Origin: Zhengitettix transpicula
Taxonomy: Eukaryota; Arthropoda; Insecta; Orthoptera; Tetrigidae
Reading direction: 5' to 3'
DNA length: 64,000 bases
Assembly: GCA_037074705.1 (NCBI GenBank)
Contig: CM073596.1
Span: 26,820,001-26,884,000 of the forward strand
A program made the position numbers and the translations under genes. The notes under the pieces were generated by a model. That model was not told the origin of the DNA and did no database searches. It saw only the letters and a list, made by a program, of their open reading frames with translations. Position 1 is the first letter of the stretch. Each line of letters starts with the position of its first letter. Shown one piece after another: positions 1 through 10,700 of this stretch.

Positions 1-44
<44 letters not shown>
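1..44. repeat. (TA)n microsatellite
   Basis: Uninterrupted TA dinucleotides from the window edge. A short (TA)n at 241-250 closes the other side of the 45-240 segment. Confidence 0.95.
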
Positions 45-46
<2 letters not shown>

Positions 47-114
47 TATATGACATTGTCAAAAATAATTGTGATATTGGTTTGGAAAGGAAAGAGAGAT
101 AGCTTGTGGCTTAC

Positions 115-195
115 CTGAAAGTGAAGTGCAGTGTCGCCATAAGGAACTGAAGGTTGTTCTTCAAATTTTTGGAGGCTCTCAGCCTCCTTCTTCAT
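115..195 (-). other. Candidate exon or repeat-borne ORF ending in a splice donor
   Basis: On the minus strand an ATG at 195 opens 27 codons (MKKEAESLQKF...GDTALHFQ). They end exactly at CAG|GTAAGC, a strong donor, in phase 0. Either it is a first coding exon of the next minus-strand gene, or it is part of a dispersed repeat, since TA microsatellites flank the segment on both sides. I do not recognise the protein. Confidence 0.3.
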
Positions 196-240
196 GAAGG
201 AGTGTTACACCATTCCATGCACCGGCTGGCTGCGGACTCT

Positions 241-1641
241 ATATATATATGTTGCATTTAAAAATTAAATAAATAGGATTACTACATCTTGGAAAAATTG
301 TAATACATCACATAAATTACACTAGAATACAGCAATGTAATGGCCAAACATATTGCAAAAACATTTTCTTCAATTTTAGCACAAAATCTCAACAAAAGTC
401 ACTTTTGCAAAATGTATAGTGAAAAGGGATAAATTGGCAACTTATTGAGTACATAATGACACAATAATATTAATTAGATTCAAGAAACTTTTAATTATCT
501 TTTATCACAGAAATACTGTAGTGTACAATGACACATAATATAAGGCATAAACATTATGGCCAACTTTTACATCTGAACTGATACAAACAAATGTATGCCA
601 GATACATCTATAATTTTCATTTGGTTAACATCCAGCATTAATACATTTTTTAAACTGACACTAAACAATCACAAAGAAAAATAAAATATAAAGGTACATA
701 ACATATTTTCAACTAAATAAAGTTTTCACTTTTAATGGTTTCATTTATGAATACTTTGTATCACTTTTTGTCAAATAATTATGTATCTATCAATATTTCT
801 CATTAAACTAATAAACTCAAACAACATTCCTGTCCTCAAACAAATACTGAAAACTATAAAATTATTTCAACAGAAAATTTAGTGAAGCAAATTTGATTTA
901 TCATCAAATACCATTACATTAATGTTGATAGATATTGGTATATATTTAAAATTACATTAAATTGGTTTAAATATAATACTGCAAAATAGACCAATTTGTT
1001 TCTAAATAATTTGTATTACAAAATTTATTAAGTTTTCAGGTATAGGAAAGTATATGATGCCTTCTTATATAAAAAAGACAAGAAGCAAGATCTAGTTCTT
1101 TGAAGGGTATGCCCTAACAATGCTTTATGAAATAAAGTCATAATTTCATTTCTCAAATGAAAATAATATTGCAATATTTATAAATATAAATAACACACAT
1201 TTCTAACTCAATATCAAACTAACTTAAGTACAATAAATAATAAATGAGAAATATTTGTATACAATTTCTAACTTAAATAAAATAGAAAATGGCTAGAGAA
1301 TATTTTAGGATTTTGTTTTATTTTAAAAGTAGTAGGTGTTACTGAGTAATTCACACAGAAATGAAAAAATAATTTGCTTCTTTTAACGATGAAAAGTATT
1401 TCCTCATGGTACCACACAAAATAACACAATATATCACTTTAAATTGAATTGAATAGGATGGAAACAAAATTAAATGTGTCTACAAATTTTAGTCATTTTT
1501 AGTTCAATCTATTATGGATCTAATGAATTTTTTTCTTAAAATCATTAGCCAAGAATCACAGAAGCTCAATAAAAATAATTATATACAATTTTCCTTTAAA
1601 AAAGTGTTTTCCATAAGTTGGAACTGTCTCACATTATATAA
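241..1641 (-). other. DCAF6 3' UTR and downstream AT-rich sequence
   Basis: Very AT-rich and without coding signal. Several minus-strand AATAAA hexamers are present, for example at 1322-1317 and 1029-1024, so the 3' UTR may end in several places. I cannot fix the cleavage site. Confidence 0.45.
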
Positions 1642-1703
1642 TTATTCGCTTGTGTTTGGGTCTTCTGTATTGATTCTGCGAAGACGAGCCCTGGTCCTTC
1701 CAC
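1642..1703 (-). CDS. DCAF6: DCAF6 coding exon 17 with stop codon
   Basis: Residues 702 (split)-721 and TAA. It reads [19 protein letters not shown]. The acceptor is TTTTTCAG. It is in phase with exon 16 and keeps the short polar tail expected of the family. Confidence 0.88.
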
Positions 1704-4700
1704 CTGAAAAATTAAAAGATTAGTTCATTTTCTTCCTCTATTTTTAATGATAACAATTGTTTAAAATCAGCTAACAATAGATAAATATTTTTTTCTAGTG
1801 TTATTTTCTGCCGTTAACTCTTTGTTTAAATTAAACGATTTAACTCAAATATCGTGAATTCAGCACTCATTAGTAAGGAAAATCATAATAAGAACATTAA
1901 ATATGAAATTTTTATGATATTGGAAATACAAAAAAAGAAATATGAGGAGAGTAGAGAAAGTGAGAATTAGTGACGTATATAAAATTATTACTTATAAATG
2001 CATGAACATAGCCAAATTAGTCAGAATTAATTTAATGACAAAAACACAACATAAAATTAAGTCAATGTTTTGGCCTCAATCTAGGTCTTCATTAGGTGTC
2101 CAAATTATATATTTTATATTATATAAGATTATATTACTCAAATTAATAAAATTTGGAATGAAACTTTTTTTTACGTTGTATCTTACTTGCATGGTTCAAC
2201 CAATTTTTTTAAAAAATATTTCTCAATCCCATAATTACTAATTCCCCATTCCTTATCTACTAGTACAAATTCAGATAATGGAACACATGCAAAATATAAA
2301 TTCTGAAAGAAAGTGAATACAATCATGGAACTCAGTTAAAAGAAGTTTACTTAATATTGATGAAATAACAATATTCTTATTGTGGTGGTTTGTTTAAAGC
2401 AAACCAGTGGTCAATGGTGATGGTATGATTTGTAGTTATAAGAAATTTCAGCAACATACACAGCTGTGAAGTGGCAAATAATAAATAGTTTGCCATAATT
2501 TATAAACAAATCTGATATCAATTTGTGCAGCACTGCGTTTATCAAATAAAATGATAGAGCAATATTTAAAAATTAAATAAGCACAACTCCTCAATTTCAA
2601 ATCTTTTATTTATTCAACAAGCACAGCAGCTTTCGGCATCATGCCATAGTCACCTGCAGGTGCAGTTATACTACTAAAACAACATTGTCCTGCTGCGCAG
2701 TAACTGCACTTGCAGATGATTATGGCGTGACGTCAAAAGCTGCTGCCATGCTTCATGAATTAATAAAGGATTTGAAACTGAGACTCATTGTGGCTACTTA
2801 ATTGAAATACTTGTTGAAGTCTTACTAGATTATTCTATATGATATAATTAAAATTTAAGTACATATTCATTTGATTTTATTATAACACAATAAATAATTC
2901 ATTAGGAACATATATGAAGCAAATCAAAATTAATTAGTGAAACTGCTATTAAGTGTGTTGACTATCTATATCTAAATATGTGATATGCTTGTAAGAAAAG
3001 CAAGGAAATAAATAAACTAAGAAAACATGGGATAAAAATATTCCAAGTGAAGGAACAATAAGAATATTAAGAAGATATAATTGAGTATTTAGAAGATATT
3101 GAATTAATAAATTAAATGTTTGTAAAATCTTGAGTTTGTTGTCATAATAAATACAATTAGTTTAGCAGTACAATGAAATAGAATAAATTAACATCAGAGT
3201 TCCCAGATTTTGAGTATTTCATTTTTTTTATGTAAATATGGTAAAATACAAATTTTCTCAAAAGTAAAAAATTGTTCTGAATAATTCTCTCAAATTAGTG
3301 ATTTATTCCAATTAATTCTAGTTCAAAATTATTGTTAGAGATAAGCACTTCAGTTCTGAAATAAAACCACAAAATGTGATTTAACCTGCTTTAAAGAAAT
3401 TATATGTCCACCTTACCTCTGCGTATCTGGTTTAAGCAAGCCAACATTCTTATCATGAATGATGCAGGAACTGTAATGGTATCTTTTGTTTCTTCCAACA
3501 TAATTCTATTTCTTTTCGTCAACTGAAAATTAAAGTAATTTTCAAATACTTTAAAAAAAATTAAATAAAATACTGAAACAAAAAAATAATAATAATTTGT
3601 CTATTAAAACACTATTCAACATTGCATTTACATTTAACTCTCAAATGTGAGGCTAGAGTATTTCTCTAATTTCATAGTTTAAATTATGAGCTATAGCATA
3701 TCATTCAATTTGGAATTAATTTGTAAACTTGGTGAAAATAAAACAGCCATATTCTAATATTAGAACTCAATTCAAGCTTTAACTTGAACAATTTATGACA
3801 TACCCGTCACAAATTCTGCACCTAACCAGAATGTCATTTTCATTTCCAGCTCTTTTGGATTCAGAAAAAGAAATTATGTACAAAACTATTTTAATATAAA
3901 TAAATGTAAAGCAAGAAAAACTTTGGATACTCATCTAATTTAATTCAGAAACTGTTATCAAATTAGAACATTAATAAGTCTAGTGTGGGAAAATTGTAAG
4001 ATTACCTAATACAATTTCAGCTTTTTTCTGTGTATACTAATGGGTGTATATGTGTGTATGTTCCAGCATAGCTCTGAATGGGAAAGTTTCTCTAAACATA
4101 AATACCAAGGTAATTTAAGATCAATCTGCTATATAGCAATAAAATTTAAAATTAAAGATTGTGTTTCTTTTAAAATATTTTGATCGTGAACTTATTGTTG
4201 TAATGCAATGTTACACAAAGCATTTAATAGTAACATAATGTAATTAACTATGCTGATAATCTGTTCCTTCTCCAGTTTTATTATGATATAAATCATTATT
4301 AATATTAATAATACTAACTAACTAAATAAGGTGAAAGACTCACTATATCAGCAAGATCTTTGTCAAAAGAAGGTTCTTCGTGTAAAGGGGCCCAGAGTTT
4401 GACGTCATAATCTATACCAGATGTTGCCAACAGTGGTAGTAAAGGGTGTGGCTGGAGGCAGTTGACAACATGGCGATCAGCCTGAAGCAACATGACTAGA
4501 TTTGCAGTGTAGCGGTCCCACACAAAAACATGACCACAATCAGACCCTGAGAGGACATAATCATTGCCCCAGAAAGTTGCTTCCTTTATCATTGTCCTAA
4601 AAATGGAGAAAGAAGTTTTGCTATCAAAGTTAAACAACAATACATAAATTTTCTATTTACTCTAATTCATTTCAATTAAATATTTGCGTTTCTTGAGAAG

Positions 4701-7700
4701 TTCTTGCTCAAATAGCAATAAGTAATATTAGAATTAAAAGTTTTACTGGTGAAAATGTTGAACAAACATCTTGGGTATAAGCGCTGATGGTTATCAGAAT
4801 TGGTATAATATTTCTAAAGAGAGCTTTATAATGACAGTTTTATCATGATTACTTTAAGAGAAGTATTTACTGGTTCAAACATTTACATAGATTTTAAAAT
4901 TCCTTTTCAATACAATCATGTACACAAAAGTCTCACTTACCTGGCATTTCTGTGGCCCGTGTAAGTATTCTTTATTGACTGTTGAAAGTGAAAGTACTGA
5001 TCGTTGGCTTCAGCCTCATGTTTACGAATATGGTCATCATAGTTCTGACTAGGTCTATGGAAAATTAATTGGTAATTAATGATTAAGTAATTTATTCAAA
5101 TAACGTTTTGATGAACATAAACTATGTAACATTCCATTGTATGGATTCATTTAACAGTTTATAAATTCCAATATGAACTAAACAAGAAATAATTCAAGAA
5201 GTATAAAAGAACTTCTGATTCCTTTTCAGAAATGTTGAATCATTGGACTAAATATCTATTTTTTATATTAATTATCATAAATATAAATGGTATCACAGGC
5301 AAATAATAATATCTACACATATTTAAGAATTTTAAAGGTTGGGTATTATATAATTTTGAAGTGCCAAAAACTTATGTTAAGAGAGAAATAGAAAAGAGCT
5401 ATTATGATTCAGTAGAAAAACTATGAAATTATTTCAAATTTTACTGTTATTTTAATTCCAATAAGAGAAAAATTATGTATTATTTCTGGAGAATTATTTA
5501 CATTGTAAACTACTTTTTTAAGGTCTGTTCTGCAAATAAAAGTGATGGTTACACAATTTTTTAATATAATTAATAGAATATTACGTATAAATGAATAATT
5601 TTCTAACATGTCAGACAATAAATAAATTAAAACATAAAATAAGTTGAAACACAAAGTGTAAAACAAACCTGATATGATGAGATAGATCATCATCATCACT
5701 GTCACTAAGTTCATCAAATACATCTGCAAGAGAAAATATAAGTATGTGAAAAATTTACAACCCCTTTAAAAATAAATTAATTATGTTAAAAAGCCAAAGA
5801 AATTAATAAAAAATTTGGATCACAATTTTATTATTCACGTATGTCATGCACCTTTTCCCTAATCTTTCTATTTACAAAACACAATGATACTGTAACATTG
5901 CTATAATATTTTATAAATAGTATACCATATACATTTGGTTTGTTATGTGTCAGATTACTACAATTTCTTAAAGAACTTTCATGATAAATTTCTATGTTAA
6001 TATGCTTACCATTTGGTGTGTTGGCTGATGCAGCAGAAGTTGAGGGAATTTCATAACTTGGACCAGGCACAGCCCCTTGTGATCCTGTGAGAGTAGATGA
6101 AAATAAGGCATTCATTTTGCTAACAGTATTAAACAAGTCTTAGACACAAACAAATTTGAATATTTCCAGTGAAACCTTTTATTAGATTATAATTTCCCAC
6201 GAAAATATTTAGACAACAGGCAATAAAGGTAGAAGGTGAAATTGATAATAAGTTAATAAATTTAATTGAATAGTTTCAATGATTGTGTTATGTGATAAAT
6301 TAACTGTTAATTACCTGATGAGGAAGCCTGTATATCTCGAGAAACTTCATCTGCAACATCCATTGATATAGTAGAATTAGAACTGCCCTTTTCGGAATAA
6401 ACCAACCGCACTGCAGGTTCACTGCCATGCCTGTGTATTAATTAAGTACATAATATTTTAGAATTATAATTAATGTAACAGTTAATTCTTGTTTAGATTT
6501 TAATTATTTTCCTGCTTGAAAATCTAAAATTACAGACTTAATATTTTTATTTCAAAGTACGGACCGTGATACAAAAAACAAACACTGATGAAATTACTAT
6601 AATGGCACATTTTCTAAATTCAATCCATGTCAATGTGCCCTATACAATCTAGTACATCATGTGAAACTGCAGTTGAAATAAATATATATTGACTCAAAAA
6701 TACATATAACTGTTGTAAGTTGTTATACAAAATAAACTAAATGCATTTATAACTTTAAACCTGTAATCTTGAATCAAGAGTGCAATGCAAAGACACTGTA
6801 TGAAAAGAAATGGATGCAGAGCTTTTAAAACTAAATTTACATAATATCTATGGCTATAATCAAAGCAACAGTTTAGGTAAAATTTAAACAATTTGAGCGA
6901 ATGAAGAATATTAAAACTACAAAAATAATTACCTTTCAATAAATCCTTCTCTCATTGTAGACAGCCGGTCTTGCAGAGCTTCTCCTGCTACCTGTGAAAA
7001 ATATACCATAAAACGTAGTCATTAAACTATGATGTATACTTCAGTCTTCAATTAACTCAATCAACTGTTTGTTTTATCCAGTTAGTAGTTGCCATACATA
7101 AATAAAAAGTTCATAAATATCTGAATTAAAGGAGGATAAAGTTAATTTTTTTAATTAAACACAAAAGTATAGAGTTGGTAGTCTAATTTACTCTAAACAA
7201 GTTTACCTAACAACATTGATTACATTAGTTACAAAAGATTAATACTTAGGCCCTAGAACATGCCTCTAAATTGTTAGATGAACTGGACTCTTCAATGACA
7301 TCAGAATGCAATGATAAAGCTGAAAGCTGATTGACATGAGTAGGAGTTTCCTGCTCATTGTTCCGTCCTTCACCTCCACCACCAAGTCTTGCTCGAGTGA
7401 CAGGATCATTCAGCATTCGAGATAGAACATCAGTCATGCGTTGCATAAGTGTGGCATGGAGCGTGGGTCTTGCTTGTGCAACATCTGTGAGAATACAAAT
7501 TCCAATTACAAAACAAATATTTAAAACCAAAAAATGGAGTGCATCTTTGTCTATAAGAATCTTTTTATATTAGCATAATTATGTATTTACACAAAAATTG
7601 CCATTATGAAAAAGATAATATTGTTTTTATTATATATTTGCCTGGTCGGTCAGACATCCTCTCCTGACGAAAGGGGGCTCAGGCCCTTGAAAGTTTGTAG

Positions 7701-10700
7701 TATTCTCTAGCTTCTGCCCGACTGGACCAACTATTAATTTCAGGTAAGTCAACATCACTCTTTATCTTTCCTATTTAAATGTGTTATATATATATATATA
7801 TATATAACACTTAACAAAAATGTGATGAGGCCAAATTTGAACTTCTACCTATGTCAGACTGGACCAACTATTGATTTCAGGTAAGTCAGCATCGCTGTCT
7901 CTCTTTCCACTCAAATTTGTTATCTAATTTGACCTTGTCACATTTTCCTGAAGTGTTATATATAAAAAACAAAAATACCTCAAAAAGATTCGGTTTTATA
8001 TACAATGAAGTTACCTAAAATGTCGAAAAATTTTGGTTGAAATAAGCCATGTCAAAAAGTACTATATTCCATGAACAGGTATATTTGTAATTAACCAGAT
8101 AGTTGGAAATTGGTGTGCCAAGTCCAACTCTATTGTTTTTTCTGCAAATATGTTAATTGTTCATTTGCTGTGCAAAACATATTATCTACTTTGCGGAATT
8201 ACCTTGGGATCTGATAGACTGATTGATAGGAAGAAGTAATGTTGGAGTGGTTATTGCTGGGAGGAAATTCAAAATGATGCCTGATTGGAAAATGCTTGGA
8301 TCTTGGTAAGAGGATTGCATACCTGGAATAAAAAACAAGAAGGTTTATAGTTGTATATTATGAGTAATTGAGTATCATAGAACAAATTGTATGGCACCAA
8401 ACATTTCGAAACATAATTTATGCCGACTACAGTAGATCGAAATATAATGCCAACTGAATACAAATAATAACCAGGAGCTTCTCTCAGCAACATATGAATT
8501 TCTAGGATTATTTAATTTTAAAATTACAAGACATTATAAATATGTTCGGTACAATAGTGTTACAGAGGTGTGTTATCAGCTGATTCAACTGGACTAGACA
8601 TGCAACAATCCTCCAATTCATTTTGTACTCAAAGGAATGAGTAGCACTATGTTAATAAATAGACAACATTGCACTAGATCAACTTTAGATGACCGCAGCT
8701 ATATCATGATATAAATTCCGTGTAGTTGATTTAAAACCTAATTTATTTAAAAGGAGATTTCAAGACGCTGATGAGCAAGGCTCTAGTGTTAATGTTCAGG
8801 ACCTTTGTAAATCTCAGATGCATTCCGACAAAAACTGAATTGTCCCACAGCAACTCCCAAATACTTCCGTCAGACTGGAATAAGCTGAGTACAATATATT
8901 TACTTGCGTCAATGTTTTTAGAATAGGTATTTCATTACCAAGTTACCACAGCAAAGGATTGTGTTAAACTGAGTTCTAGCTTACCCCCACTACATGCTAA
9001 GCGTAAAGGACCAGTGCACATCTATTGTCAACACAAGTTCTGAAACCTCTCGAGCTATACACAAGTTTAAATTACATTAATTTATAGCACATTGAGTGAG
9101 ACAAATGTGTGTTTTACAAATCATCATAATGATGTATTTAAAAAATTAATTTTTAACACAAATTTCCCATTGTTAATGATATTTTAATGGAAATATTGAC
9201 CTTGTTATAAAATATTAAATCAAATATTTCAAGCAAACCATGCAAGTAATTAGAAAATGAGTGAAAAACATTTTTTACAACTTGCCTCTCTGAGGATCAC
9301 TTTCTCCTTCAGGACGAGCATCAGGACCAGTATCAGACCAGTCACCTCTTAAGCGCAAGCGACGAACTGAAGGTGGTGAATTAACAGATTTTTCCAGAGG
9401 CACAGCACTTATTTTACCACTTGTTTCCTGTAAATAGTAATCAAGCAATGAAAGTACACAATTTAGGCCTTGGATAAAATATTATTTAATCATCTTTCAT
9501 TATGAGAATGACACCTATTGACATTGTGTAAATCTCACTTTATTACTTTCTTAGTCCACTGCTCTTTCTATACTTAAAAGGTATATTGATAAATGAGAGA
9601 ACAGAACACCCAAAAATATAACAGCTTATTTATAAACCTACTAATGCCATTAAACTTCAAAGTTTAGGAAATAAAATATTTAATGAGACATTCTATTTGA
9701 ATCTGTATACAGACTTCTGTATTATATATTCTCCATATTTTCACTTAACTACATTGACAATGTCATGGTGTGATTAAAATTAGACAGCATTTGGAATGTG
9801 TATATGGTGTGATGCCACATACACATGGTTGCTAATGGACTGTGTGAACAGCTCATTGCTTCAACTGTTCAGCAATGCTGCTTGTCAAACCCTTCAATAC
9901 AAGCATTCTGATTGGTGGATACAAGGTTATACGTGGAAATAACATGAAGATATTTTTTTTAACACTATAATGATATTTGGACCAAATTACAGTATTTTCA
10001 TAATTTGTATCCACCAAAATCTCACTCAAACACAAATAGTTTAAGCTTTCTATTTAATACTGGATGTCTTATTTTATAAAATAACTTTCTTATGTACCAT
10101 ACCCCATTATTCCTAACATTACATTTCTTACCTTAACACTGAACAAGTAGAGGTAATCGGATGAATAACTGACTAAGACGTCATTACCCTCTGGACTGAA
10201 GCAAAGCGATGTAATGCGAACAAAGCGGTTTGCCAAACTTGGTTCAGTAAAGCAGCAAAGAGGTTCTTGAGTACTAACATCTTCTGACCAACCTAAAAGA
10301 AGGAAGGTCATTAAAATAAGCAACTGTGTGTTTTGATAAAAGCAATTTACAATAACAGCATCAAATAGAATATTTTACCTGATGCTACTGTTCCCAGCAT
10401 TCTTCTATCATACATTCTGACTCTGCTGTCTGAGCATCCAATAGCAAGTTGATAAGGAGCAACTGGATTTATAGACATAGCTGTAACTGCTCGTTTACAG
10501 CTTATTAAAACATCCTGAAAGAATAAAAGATTTATCAATATTTGTGAAAAAGTGTATTAAATTTTCAAGTCTTTTTTTTTCCACTTTGGGCAACTCCCCT
10601 TTAATAGCCTAGGAAGGGATTTGAAAGGGGTGATTCGGAAGGGTGGAGGAAGGTAGCCGAGGGTTACTAGGGCCACCGGGCTATAGTTTAAGGATCCTAC

